A stretch of DNA of 64,000 nt from Sciurus carolinensis. Taxonomy: Eukaryota; Chordata; Mammalia; Rodentia; Sciuridae. Of this stretch, positions 50,397-62,800 are shown in pieces. The translations under genes were made by a program, and so were the position numbers. The notes under the pieces were generated by a model. The model saw nothing but the letters and a program-made list of their open reading frames with translations, had not been told where the DNA came from and did not search any database. The stretch covers positions 87,716,932 through 87,780,931 of the forward strand of contig NC_062232.1 of the NCBI RefSeq assembly GCF_902686445.1, in the 5' to 3' direction. Within the stretch, counting starts at the first letter, position 1. Every line of letters begins with the position of its first letter.

Positions 50397-50511
50397 CCCT
50401 AGGGTTGAAGAGAAGATGGCATTTGACTCTTTGTCAGAAAAGGAGATTAAGAGACAGAGCATACCACTGAAGGAGCTGAGCCATGCTCAAACCTATGTGA
50501 AGGACTCTCCG
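50397..50511 (+). other. Exon-like segment with a 32-codon frame from ATG
   Basis: An acceptor (TTTTGTTTCCTCCTACCAG, AG at 50395-50396) and a donor (CCG|GTAAGA at 50511/50512) bracket 115 bases. An ATG at 50416 opens a frame that stays open exactly to the donor (phase 0) and encodes a hydrophilic, Lys/Glu-rich peptide starting MAFDSLSEKE. I do not recognise the protein. It could be a first coding exon or a chance arrangement. Confidence 0.3.
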
Positions 50512-52054
50512 GTAAGAAACATTACCCACGGAGCTATACCAGCCTTTCACAAAGAGGAGAAATGATGACAGATAGAATGGGGACCGTGGCATGTGTCTTG
50601 TTAATCATGTCATGGAGAAGCTGCTGAAAACTTTACTTTGTATATGGGCATGATGCTGTCCCAGCCCGGCCTTACACCCGTGTATCCCATGAGGAACATG
50701 GTGGCTTCCTGAGTAGGAGATCCTGAGATGAAACCCAAAGGGGATCTTCTCGTTGATTCTTATCTGAGAAGAAATGCTTCTTAACTCTGAGAGAAGTTTC
50801 ATCCCTCTGAACTGAGTCAGTACTGATAATTGTCAACGTTCACGGTCAAACTCCTAAAGCTTCTTTCTACAACTCTCCATATACCATGGTCTGTAAGAGC
50901 CATGTGGCCTCGGAGGGTGATCCATAGAAAGTGAGCAGATTGCAGCATTGCCCAAGGGGCGAAAACAGGTCTCAAAATGTCAGAGGTCCAGATTGATTCG
51001 TCAGTGACTGGCAAACACAAGGAACTCTGTGGAAGTTTACCACTTGTCAGATACCTTTCCTTCTCCTTTTATTACACGTATGCATTTCCAAATATTGACC
51101 TGTGCATGATGGCACAGGCAGAACTCATCATGTGGTTTGCCTTCCTCTGTACCTGGAGCTTTTGATGTCTGCAGCTTCTGCAACAGTGACATTTCTCCAG
51201 AGCATCCTGAGAGTTCATGAGCATTCCACCCACACCAAACAACTTATCCACCTGACAGCCCAGAGGACTCTTGCAAGGACAGCATGTCAGAACAGATCGT
51301 AAGCATTGTTCAGAGGGAAGAAAAATCCACTCCCATCATTGCCTTAGCTCTGTGTTATGAATGAAGTCCTCACAATTTTGGGTTCTAGCATTTTCTGTGC
51401 TACTTCATTCTCTCAGCTATAGCAGGGTGAGTCAGAGAGTGAGCCTTTTTGATCTGGTGGAAAAGACTGGCATCTTGTGACTCAAGAGCCAAGGCTCTTT
51501 CTCTATTGATGACATTGAAGTAATGACTTGTGCCTCGATTGAGATCAAAAAGCAGTGCTGGGGATTGACAGGGTCTTCCATGCATCAGGAACAGCTCTCA
51601 GGGTTTCCCCTGATGAGTTAGTCAAACTGAGTGTGGGTCCTTGTTGGCCAATGGTGGCAAATAGCACAACCCTCTTGAAACCAAACAAAGTCCTCAAGCA
51701 CTCAGGAAAGGGCATCTCAGAGATATTTCTTAGACCTCCTTCCTCATCCTTGAGTCCATGGTTCAGTTGCAGCAGCTAAGTGTCAGAGGTGGCTTGGGAG
51801 CTCACAGACTTCAGTGTCCCTTCACAGCCAAGCAGGCAATATGTTGGCCTCAAATAAATCCTCACCCTGAGAATGGTGGGAAATCAGACCCCGTTATCAA
51901 TTGTTAACTTCCTCCATCGTCTATTGCCTGAATAGTTTGTTCCACGCAGTACCAGTAATATAAGGGTAGCTAAGTATGTCCCTTAAGCATTTCTTCACCC
52001 ATTACCTTTGTAATTGGTAAGGCTTGCAGGGCTGACAACTCAGTGATGAATCCG

Positions 52055-52057
<3 letters not shown>

Positions 52058-52084
<27 letters not shown>
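52058..52084. repeat. (TG)n microsatellite
   Basis: About 13 TG units within the repeat-poor island. Confidence 0.95.
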
Positions 52085-52085
<1 letters not shown>

Positions 52086-55000
52086 CTATCTCCCATCTTA
52101 GGCAGTGCTACTCTGATGCAGGAAATATGACATCTTGTGTTTTTTATGATAAGTGTCTATGCGATTGAGTCCTAGGAGTTGGATCAGATATAATTACAGG
52201 CAGGAAAGGCTGAAACTGTGAATCAATTACAAGCCTGTGCAAAGTCTGTCACGACAGTGTGTTTGCGTGAGTCTGTCTGGGTCTCTGTATTTCTTAGAGG
52301 GAGAGAGTGTTTGGTCCTTCCTGTTGTGTGGGAGATGCTGGCGGCTCTTGCTGAGAGGAGCCTGAAGAGGCTGAGTCACCAGCCAGTGTTTTTCCTTCAT
52401 TGATTCTGTGAGGGCGACTGTGCTAGGTGGGCCTTTTGATGTCTGGTTTCATAAAGCAGAGGTCTCTGACCTTTTCTAAGTAAGTATACTGCTTAAGATA
52501 GCTTTGCCCTCAGTATTTTCAAGACATGTGTCACAAGTCATAAAAAAAAATCCACAGGGTAATAATTATTAAAGGTCTGTTAGAAGCACAGACACAATCA
52601 ATGTTGGCAAAATTATTCAGTGAGTGCCAGATATTGGATATTCCAGTTTTGATATTCATAGGCCTTTGCTGCAAATGCTCAGTTCTGCCGTTTTCTCGGG
52701 GAAGCAGCCACAGATATTTTTCATCAAGATAAAAAAATGAGGGTTGTTGTGTTCCCCAAAAAATGATTAGGAAGAAAAACAAAAAGACATGGCAGGAGAG
52801 ATACTACTCTCAGGTCATCATTTGTTGGCCCCTGATAGAAAAGATTAGATATTTAAATATTTGGAGATGTCTCATGCTCACCTTCTGGACTCCAATACAT
52901 CAACGTTTTGCTCATCACAGACATACCTGAGTCCGAACTTGGAAACAAGCTGTCTAAAGACAAAGCTGTGTCTTTTCAAGCCACTAATCTAAACCTCTCT
53001 ATGGCTGTCCTGCGCTTGTGGCATAAGGCCTAGGCTCCATAGAAAGACTCTTTGAGGTGATGTGCGTGCCTGTCAATAGATACGGGTTTCAATGGAGTTA
53101 GCAGGAACTCTTTGTCCATGTCAACAGTGCTTTGGAAGAAATGTATAGTCTCTTTGGTGCTTGTTGCTGACGTCCATGCGTGATACCTGCTGAGAGAAAA
53201 ACCAGATGGTAGAAAAGAGGTATCTGAATATGTCCATTCCACATTCCTTAGATGCACTCATTTTGTGACCTGGTCCCTGAGATCAATGCTCTTCCTTTAC
53301 CCACTGTTGCCTCTTCATTATGATCATTGGCAATGCAACAGGGAGAGGGAAACCTAGGGGAGAAATGAGGAGGTGCAATTCCCATTTTGCTTCCTGATGC
53401 TGGCATTGCCACCCAACAAAGGCCCTTCACCCAGTAGTGACTTGTAGTTGATTTATGGGCAGGAAGGACCAGAGGAGATTTTCTTTTACCTTCAGGGCCA
53501 CTGGGCATCGCACCTTCTCAGAAAGTTCAACTAGCAATGGCGTGCTGATGGCCCTTCTCCTCTCAAAACCTGAATCCCAGACCAGAGGTAGCCCCTCTTC
53601 CATAGGTTGCTTCCACTCAGACCAATATGTTTTTCATATTTTTCACTCTCCTCCCGCTATCTGGAAGCTACCTCAAATGCATTGGGAACACAACCAGATG
53701 CACCTCTTTTAAAGCAATACAATGAACTGAACACTGAAGTTGAAAGACATTGTGCAGTACAATCAATGATCCTGCTTTTACTGGTTTTCACATGAATCCC
53801 ATTTCATCAGCTTTGGAAATGGCATGGGGGCTGCTTTTTCTGTGGGTTCTTAGGTCATTTTGTTCCAAGGGATAACCGTACAATGCAGTCCCAAAGGTAT
53901 GGGAATTACACAATTTAAGCAGTGTTGGTTTACAACTGAATATTTTCACCTGGTATTTGCCTTTTGCGTAAAATGCTTATGAATCTACCTTTCCCTTTAA
54001 TAAAAGCACTTGACAACCTGGGACCAGGGGAGAGGCTTTTTCTTCAAACTAAGAAAGGCTATCTCCAAAACAAACTGCTGTTAACATTAGGATTAGTGAT
54101 GACAGACTAATCTTCCACCTAACATCAAAAGACCAGGAGGTCGACTCTGGCCACTCTTTTACTCAAGAACTACTAACATACAAATGATTTTAAAGCCTTT
54201 CCCATTAAGATGTGAGCTACTGGCATGCTCACTATGGCTAAAATATGTGTGCATTGCCAAGAATGGAGTGGCATTATTGTTTTCTACAAGTCAGTTCCTC
54301 TCCTTTACAGACTGGTCAAGTCACCTAATCAATCAAGGACAGTGAAAGGGGCTTACCTTGCAGAAAGAGATAATCCCAAGAAGGCCCATTGGCCATGCTC
54401 ACCATTCCACAGACTCCACCCCAGCCCCCTAACAGCTTGTACCCTTTCACCAAGTAATTGACATGTTTAGTAAACATGCTGTTTTACCACTTGCCATTAT
54501 CTAAGGGAACTCCAGGCCTAGAATCTTGCTCTCCTGTATAAATATGCAAAGCCACCACTTAGGCAATGTGGGAATCTAACTTCCTACTTAATATATTATG
54601 AAAGAAAGCATGGATGTTAATTGCAAGACTTCCCTTTCAAGTAAAGTGGCAAAATTCAGTGTTATAAGATATCTTAGAAAATGTGACATCTTACTTCTTT
54701 ATCATCCTCAGCAGACTGTGTAGTTTGAGTGTGGAGGACTCCCCATAGTAACATTTGCCTTTCATAATCATTTGATTGTGAATCCTAACCTTGCAAACTC
54801 AGACGGGTTTTTCCAGGCATTTTTACAAGTACTGGATATGTGTGTAAACCCAAGGTCCTCTGAGAAATTGGGGATACATTAAAACAGCTTGGGTGATCAC
54901 CAGCCTCTTCTCCTGCTGGAGAGGACCTATGGGGAAGGAGCCAGAGAATACAGTGACTAGGGAAGCTTATGACTTTTCCTGAGGAGATTTACTTACTTGT

Positions 55001-56616
55001 TTATCTTCAGACTGTGTTGGGTTTTTTTCATAGAATATGAACCAAATCATTATTTCTAGAGTTGTGGGGTGATCCCTGTCAACGCCATTCACAGTAAAAT
55101 GCAGACAAATGGGAACTCGTACGGATGGGGTAATATGGCACGGATTTGATTGAAATGGCTCTTCGTGAACTTCACAAAATACACATGTGGGAAGAACAAA
55201 TATTTGAAATCCAGACACGTTTGTTTACACCAAACCTTTACTTCAACTATTAGAACTTTCAAGGAGGATTCCTATGATGGGGGAAAGAAGAGATGAATGT
55301 GACACACATCCTTGTATGACACAATACACTGCTTTGTGGGGAATTCACAGACATGCAGGCAGGCCCTGTTGTCAAGCGATGGTGGAATATCCCATGGGCT
55401 GGAGAGTGTTACCTGAGTGCCTTGTCACTGGTTGCCCCAGTGTCCTGGGTGATTTTCCTTTCAGTGTCCTTGTGCAGAATTCCACCTCTGGTCAGCAGGT
55501 GGCACTTTTCTACACTCCTGTGATTCCTCAGAAGAAAGTTTGTGGGAATGCTTCTAGTACAGCATGGAGTATGCAATACAAACATACGTAAATCCATGCA
55601 TGCATTGGAGTGACAAAGCAGCTTTTACCAAGTAAGGGAGACTGAAATGTAATGATCTGGAATGATGTTCGGTTTCGTGGGCAAAGTAAATTCAAGAATG
55701 ACGTGCATTGGATAATATCATGTCTGGGAAAAGTGCCACTGAAATCAAGTAGATGCACCAGCGTGCCACCTTCTCCTTATCTGAGGTGGAGGGCTTCTCT
55801 GTGCATTGGTGTGGCCTGCACCCAGACCTGAGGGCTGCAGTGTCCTGGAGTTCCACCCTCTGATTTCTCATCCTGTGCAATGTTGTCTGCACTTCCCCTT
55901 CTGACCCAGGGCTGTGTTACAAGTGTTGGAGAGGAAGGGTGAGAGAAGGTGCTGTTTTGAAAGTCAGCTTTGTCGGACTCCGATCAAGGAGACTTATGAC
56001 CTCTTCCTCAATTCTACAATTTTAATTGCTCTTTTTAATTTTAATTCGTTTTTATTCTGAATCAACTTATTGAGACTATAAAATATAAAGAATATTCTCT
56101 TAAAAATATAGCTCATTATAGTGTTCACTGCTAATATGTTTTTCTGCTTCCTACAGTTTTGCATGAATTCGTAGATAGTTACGTGCACATATTATACAAA
56201 AGTTTTAAATTCAGCATTATATTTGTGCACCTTTTCATGTAAATAAATACTTCGACACAGTTTTTTTGAATGTTTAAACCATTTTTTCTAATATTTGCCT
56301 TAAGAAATTTCTAGCAATAAGCAAATATATGACATGGAATGTGCATTTGTTTTTCTCAAATTTGTTTTCACAGTCCATAATTCTCTTGTTGTATTTGTGT
56401 ATATTTTCCCATTTTTCTGCATAGAGTTTAGAAATATGTATTACAATAAATTTATATACTTTAGCACTTGTGTTATTGACTTCAAATTTTGTTTCATAAA
56501 ATATTTTTCATAATAAACACATTATTTTTTATACATGCTTATATGCAACATATGATCTCATTGCATTTATAATACATAGTTTGGTGATCATCTGCACGTA
56601 TCATTTTCTTCGAACA

Positions 56617-56722
56617 GTGATGATTTTTCAGGTTTGGAGTCCTATACTGCAGAGGACTTAGACAACTTGGCTATCAAATCACAGGTGTCACCTGCGGACA
56701 CAGTAAAACTTGTAAATATCTG
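56617..56722 (+). other. Exon-like segment with an acidic open frame
   Basis: Acceptors are possible at AG 56615-56616 or AG 56630-56631, and there is a good donor CTG|GTGAGTAAG at 56722/56723. One frame reads through with an acidic, protein-like composition (DDFSGLESYTAEDLDNL...). Its frame does not simply continue from phase 0 of the 50.4-kb segment through the second acceptor. Unrecognised. Confidence 0.25.
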
Positions 56723-56818
56723 GTGAGTAAGTCACCTTAATTTTTCTCAGCAGGACTTCTAAACCTTTCTCACAAAATTCAGTTGACCAGCCAATCAGAA
56801 ATAACTTGCTAACCTCCA

Positions 56819-56834
56819 ACACACACACATATAG

Positions 56835-56868
<34 letters not shown>
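56819..56868. repeat. (CA)n microsatellite
   Basis: CA array interrupted near its left end. Confidence 0.95.
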
Positions 56869-56870
<2 letters not shown>

Positions 56871-56910
56871 CCCATATTCACATGAGTTTTTCTATTGATT
56901 CATATATCCA

Positions 56911-57005
56911 GGGACTGGGGAGATAGCTCAGTTGGTAGAGTGCTTGCCTTGTAAGCACAAGGTCCTGGGTTCGATCCCCAGCACCCAAAAAAAAAAAAAT
57001 TCCCC
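56911..57005 (+). mobile_element. Young, well preserved ID SINE
   Basis: Box A TAGCTCAGTTGG and box B GGTTCGATCCC are near-perfect Pol III internal promoter motifs. An A13 tail and a perfect 12-base duplication TTCATATATCCA (56899-56910, 57006-57017) follow. The T-arm stem CTGGG/CCCAG and the stem TGCTT/AAGCA survive. Confidence 0.95.
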
Positions 57006-57017
57006 TTCATATATCCA

Positions 57018-57500
57018 ATGATGAATGCCTATGTACATTCCTGCGAATTTTTTCTAATTCAGACATTATTTTCATCTTCAAATATTCACTTTTTATCAAA
57101 GTTCTTGGGAGAAAATCTAAAATGATTTTTAAAATTAAAAAGAAAGAACATATAATGCATTACTATTCCAATAATCCAGGAATGTTACTATGAGTATTTA
57201 AGTCCACATACCCCAGAATATTAATCCCATTTAAACATATGCTTATATAAAATATCAAAGTCAATTTAAAAATGTCAGCCTCTTTTGATGTTTATCAATA
57301 CTCAAATTTGCTTGTATTTTTATGGGTAAAACTCTTTTTAACAGTAGTATACATATGTATTAAAGTCATGATATTTATAGTCTCATTACAAAAAAATTGC
57401 ATGCCTGATAGAAAACAAGATGAGCAAAGTACATTAAATAAAAATATTTAGCTGTTCCCTCACAATGTGCTTTGGTCCTGTAAATATACTCTTTTTCTTT
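57018..57500. other. AT-rich spacer, nothing recognised
   Basis: No repeat or coding signal was identified. Confidence 0.35.
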
Positions 57501-59862
57501 AATAAAACATTTCTTTTTTCTTTTCTCAGTGCATCAGAGTTCCACATAACAGTTGGGTTCATTTTGACATAACTGTACATGCATGGAATTTAATTTGCTT
57601 CATTTCCATCCTTGGTACTCACTCTTTCCCTTTCCTCTTCCCTTTCCCTATTGCCAAAACTCTACCATGTTTATAATTAATTTTAATTGTTGATACACAC
57701 ACACACACACACGCACACACACACACACACAAAGGTAGAATTTACTGTGGTATGTTTATACATGTACTTAGCATCATTTTATCAAATTATATTGCATTTA
57801 CTCACCTTTCCCTCCTCCCTCCCTCTATATCTCCTTCTTCTATTCTACTAAACTTTCCTCTATGATATCCAAGCAGCTCCATCCCCCTATTTTTCCTTAC
57901 TTTCCTCTGTCTTCCATGTGTGAGAGAAAACATTTGACCCTTGATTTTCTGAGTGTGGCTTATTTCATTTAGCATGATGGTCTCCCATTATATTCACTTA
58001 CAGGCAAATACCATAATTTTATTATTCTTTATGAGTAAGTAAAACTCCATTGTGTATGTATGTGTGTGTGTGTGTGTGTACATATATAGGTATATGAAAC
58101 ATTTTATTAATCCATGCACCTATTGATGGGCATCTGGGTGGCTTTCATATCTTGGCTATTTCGAGGTCCACTGTTATAAACATGGATTTGACTGTAACAC
58201 CATAATATGCTGATTTTAGTACTTTGGGGTATATACTGAGGAGTGCATTAGCTAGGTCATATGTTGGGTACTCTCCAAGAATTTTGAGGAATCTGCATTG
58301 CTTTCCAAAGTGGTTGAACTAATTTTTAGTCCCACCAATAATGTATGATTGTACCTTTTTTCCCCACACCCTTGCCAGCATTTATTATTATTTGTATTTT
58401 TGATGACTGCCATTCTAATTGGAGTGAGATGAAATTTAAATGTAGTTTGGACTTGCATTTTCCTGATTACTAGAAATGTTGAACATTTTTTCATATATTT
58501 GTTGGCTATTTGTATTTCTTCTTTTGAGAAGTGTCTGTTTAGTTATTTTGTCCATTTATTAATTGGGTATTTTTTTGTGTTACATTATTTGACTTCTTTA
58601 TATATTCTGGGCATTAGTCCCCTGTCATAGGAGTAGGTAGAAAAGATCTTTTCCAATTTTGTAGGTTCTCTCTTCATGTTTTTGTTTCCTTTGCCATGTA
58701 GAAACTTTTTAATTTGATGCCATCTCACTTATTGATTCTTGGTTTTGTGTCTTGAGCTTTAGGAGTCTCATTAATGAAGTCAGTGCCTGAGCCAATATGT
58801 TGGAGTGTTGACCTTGTGTTTTCTTCTAGCATTTCTTGTCTAATTCCTGGGTCTTTGTTCCCTTTGATTTGACTTTTTGTGTAGGGCAAGAGTTAGGGAT
58901 CAAATTTCATTTTTCTTCATATGGATATCCATTTTTCCCAGTACCATTTGCTAAAGACACTATCTTTTCTCCAACATGCTTTTGACACCTTTGTCAACTA
59001 TCAGATAACTACATATATGTATTATGGATTTGTCTCTGTGTCTTCTATTCTCTTCCATTGGTCTTCACTTCTAGTTTGGCGCCATGGTCATGCTGCTTTT
59101 TTTTTTTTTTACTATGGCTCTGTAGTATAATTTGATTTATGGTATTGTGGTGTCTTCCACATTGATATTCTTGCTCTTGACTGATTTGGCTATTGTGGTC
59201 TCTTACTCTTCCAAATGAATTTTAGAAACTGCTTTTTCTACTTCTGTGAAGAATGTCAATGATATTTTGATGCAGATTGCATTCAATCTGTATATTGCTT
59301 TTGGTAATATGGTCATTTTGACAGTATTAATTCTGTCTTTCCAAGAACATGGGAGTCTTTCTATCTTTAAGGTCTTCTTCAATTACTTCCTTCAGTGTTC
59401 TGTAGTTTTCACCTCCTTGGTTAGATATATTCCCAGGTATATATTTTTGAGGTAATTGTAAATGGGATAGCTTTCCTAATTTCATTTTTAGTATCTATGT
59501 TATTGAGTATCAGATGATTTATGTATATTGATCTTATATACTGTTACTTTGCTAAATTTGTTTTTTAGCTGTAGAACTGCTCTGGTGGAGATTTTCATGT
59601 CTTCTAAATAGAGGATGATATCATCAGTAACAGAAATAATTTAACTTCTTTTCCTATTTGAATCCCTTTAAATTCCTTCTACTACCTGATTCCTGTGGCA
59701 AGAGTTTCAAGAACTAGGTTAAGTAGGAGTGGTAAGAATGAATATTTTTATCTTACTCCTGTTTTTAGAGGAAATGCTTTCAGTTTTTCGGCATTCATTA
59801 TGACATTGGCTGTGGGTTTGTTGTATATAGCCTTTACAATATCGAGGTATGTTCCTTCTTTT
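57501..59862 (-). mobile_element. Older L1, antisense, interrupted by a younger L1
   Basis: Runs from the 3' UTR (with CA and TG microsatellites at 57693-57731 and 58055-58082) through the ORF2 C-terminus into the RT region. At 59862 it is cut by the T-run of the next L1. Sequence corresponding to the same ORF2 point recurs in the younger copy near 61990-62040. Many stops; longest minus frame is 80 codons. Confidence 0.85.
57693..57731. repeat. (CA)n microsatellite
   Basis: CA array with one CG interruption, inside the L1 3' UTR. Confidence 0.95.
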
Positions 59863-62800
59863 TTTAAATTTATTTTTATTGTAAAAAAATGGGATACATC
59901 TTGTTTCTCTGTACATGAACTAGAGGCATATCATTTGTGTAATCATACATTTAATAGGGTAATGATGTTTGATTCATTCTGTTATTTTTTCCTTCTCCCC
60001 ACTTTTCCCACCCCTCTTTTCCCTCTATACACTCCCTCCTTCCTCCATTCTTGCCTCCCTCCCACCCCCCATTATGTATTATCATCTGTTTCTCAGCAAA
60101 TCATTTGTCCTTTGGTATTTTGAGATTGGCTTAGCTCACTTAGCACAATATTCTCCAATTTCATCCATTTGCCTGCAAATGCTATAATTTTATTCTTCCT
60201 TATGGCTGAGTAATATTCCATTGTGTATATATACCATGGTTTCTTTATCCTTTCATCTATTGAAGGGCATCTAGGTTGGTTCCAAAATATGGCTATTGTG
60301 AATTGAGCAGTTATGAACATTGATGGGGCTGTATCACTGTAGTATGCTGATTTTAAGTCCTTTGGGTATAGGCCAAGGAGTGGGATAGCTGAGTCAAATG
60401 GTGGTTCCATTCCAAGTTTTCTAAGAAATCCCAACATTGCTTTCCAGAGTGGCTGCACTAATTTTGGAACCCCACCAACAATGTATGAGTGTACCTTTTC
60501 CCCACATCCTCACCAACACCTATCGTTGCTTGTATTCTTGATTATCACCATTCTAATTGGGATGAGATGGAATCTCAGGGTAGTTTTGATTTGCATTTCT
60601 CTTATTATTAGAGATGTTGAACATTTTTCATATATCTGTTGATTGCTTGTAGATCTCCTGTGAGGTGTCTGTTCATTTCCTTAATCCATTTGTTGATTGG
60701 GTTATTTGTATTCTTGGTGTAGAGTTTTTTGAGTTCTTTATAGATTCTGGAAATTAGTGCTCTATCTGAAGGATGAGTGGCAAAGATTTTCTCCCACTCT
60801 GTAGGCTCTTTCTTCACATTGCTGATAGTTTCCTTTGCTGAGAGAAAGCTTTTTAGTTTGAATCTATCCAAGTTGTTGATTCTTGCTGTTATTTCTTGTG
60901 CTATGGGAGTCCTGTTAAGGAAGTCTGATCCTAAGCCAACATGTTGAAGATTTGGAGCTACTTTTTCTTTTATAAGATGCAGGGTCTCTGGTCTGATTCC
61001 GAGGTCCTTGATCCATTTTGAGTTGATTTTTGTGCAGGGTGAGAAATAGGGGTATAATTTCATTCTGTTGCATATCGATTTCCAGTTTTCCCAGCACCAT
61101 TTGTTGAAGAGGCTGTCTTTTCTCCATTGCATACTTTTGGCATCTTTGTCTAATAGGAGAAAATTGTATTGATTTGGTTTTGTGTCTGTGTCCTCTATTC
61201 TATACCATTCATCTACCTGTCTATTTTGGTGCCAACACCATGCCGTTTTTGTTACTATTGCTTTGTAGTATAGTTGAAGATCTGGTATTGCAATACCCCC
61301 TGCTTCACTCTTCCTGCTAAGGATTGCTTTAGCTATTCTGGGTTTCTTATTCTTCCAGAAGAATTTCATGATTGCTTGCTCTCTGTGAGGTATGTCATTG
61401 GGATTTTAATTGGAATTGCACTGAATCTGTATAGCACTTTTGGTAGTATGGCCATTTTGACAATATTAATTCTGCCTATCAAAGAACATGGGAGATCCTT
61501 CCCCCTTCTAAGGTTTTCTTTAATTTCTTTCTTTAGTATTCTGTAGTTCTCATTGTAGAGTTCATTCACCTCTTTTGTTAGATTGATTCCCAATTATTTT
61601 ATTTTTTTTGAGGCTATTGTGAATGGGGTATTTTTCCTAACTTCTCTTTCTGAAGATTCATCATTTATGTATAAAAATGCATTAGATTTATGAGCATTGA
61701 TCTTATTTTCTGCTACTTTACTGAATTCACTTATGAGTTCTAAAGCTTTTCTGGTGGAATTTCCTGGTTCCTCTAAATATATAATCATGTCATCAGTAAA
61801 TAGGAATAGTTTGAGTTCTTCTTTTCCTATTCATATCCCTTTAATTTCTTTGGTCTGCCTAATTGACTGGCTAGAGTTTCAAGGACAATGTTGAATAGAA
61901 GTGGTGAAAGAGGGCATCCCTGCCTTGTTCCAGTTTTTAGGGGGAATGCTTTCAGTTTTTCACCATTTAGAATGATATTGGCCATGGGCTCAGCATAGAT
62001 GGCCTTTACAATGTTAAGGAATGTTCCCACTATGCCTATTTTTTCTAGTATTTTGAGCATGAAGGGATGCTGTATTTTATCAAATGCTTTTTCTGCATCT
62101 ATCTAAATAATCATTTGATTCTGAACTGTAAGTCTGTTGATATGGTGAATGACATTTATTGATTTCTGGATGTTGAACCACCCTTGCATCCCTGGGATAA
62201 AACCCACTTGATCATGGTGCACTATCTTTTAAATGTATTTTGTATGCAATTTGCTAAAATTTTGTTGAGAATTTTTGCATCAATGTTCATTGAAAATATT
62301 GGTCTGAAATTTTCTTTCCTCCATGTGTCTCTGTCTGGTTTAGGTACCAGGGTGGTATTGTTTTCATAGAATGAGTTTGGGAGGGTTCCCTCCTCTTCTA
62401 TTTTATGGAATACTTTCAGAAGTATTGGAATGAGATAGTCTTTAAAGGTTTTGTAGAACTCTGCTGAGAACCCATCTGGTCCCAGACTATTCTTTGTTGG
62501 TAGACTTTTGATGACTCCTTCTATTTCATTACTTGAAATTCATCTATTTAAATTGTGTATGTCCACCTGGTTCAGTTTAGGTAATTCATATGTCTCTAGA
62601 AACCTGTTGATGTCTTCGAGATTTTCTATTTTGTTGGAGTATAGATTTTCAAAATAGCTTCTAAGTATGTTTTGTATTTCAATCGTGTCTGTTGTGATAT
62701 TTCCTTGTTCATTATGAATTTTAGTAATTTGAGTTTTCTCTCTCTTTCTCTTTGTTAGTGTGGCTAAGGGTTTATCAATTTTCTTTATTTTTTCATAGAA

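Larger units (their letters stand above)
49645..56635. other. Repeat-poor, GC-richer island of unknown nature
   Basis: About 7 kb in which I recognise no SINE, L1 or LTR, only a TG microsatellite (52058-52084). G+C looks clearly higher than in the flanking L1 blocks from 49.9 to 55.95 kb. It holds many short frames on both strands but none over about 105 codons. It may be intronic or exonic sequence of an unrecognised gene, a decayed amplicon, or simply old unique DNA. Splice-flanked segments at its two ends are listed separately. Confidence 0.4.

Noticed and set aside
53030..55892. Several 60-105-codon frames in the GC-richer island
   Set aside because: They overlap on both strands without splice-site or family support; longer frames are expected by chance at higher G+C.
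56911..56986. Possible tRNA gene
   Set aside because: A and B boxes and two stems are tRNA-like, but the acceptor stem does not pair, an A tail follows and target duplications flank it; it is an ID SINE.
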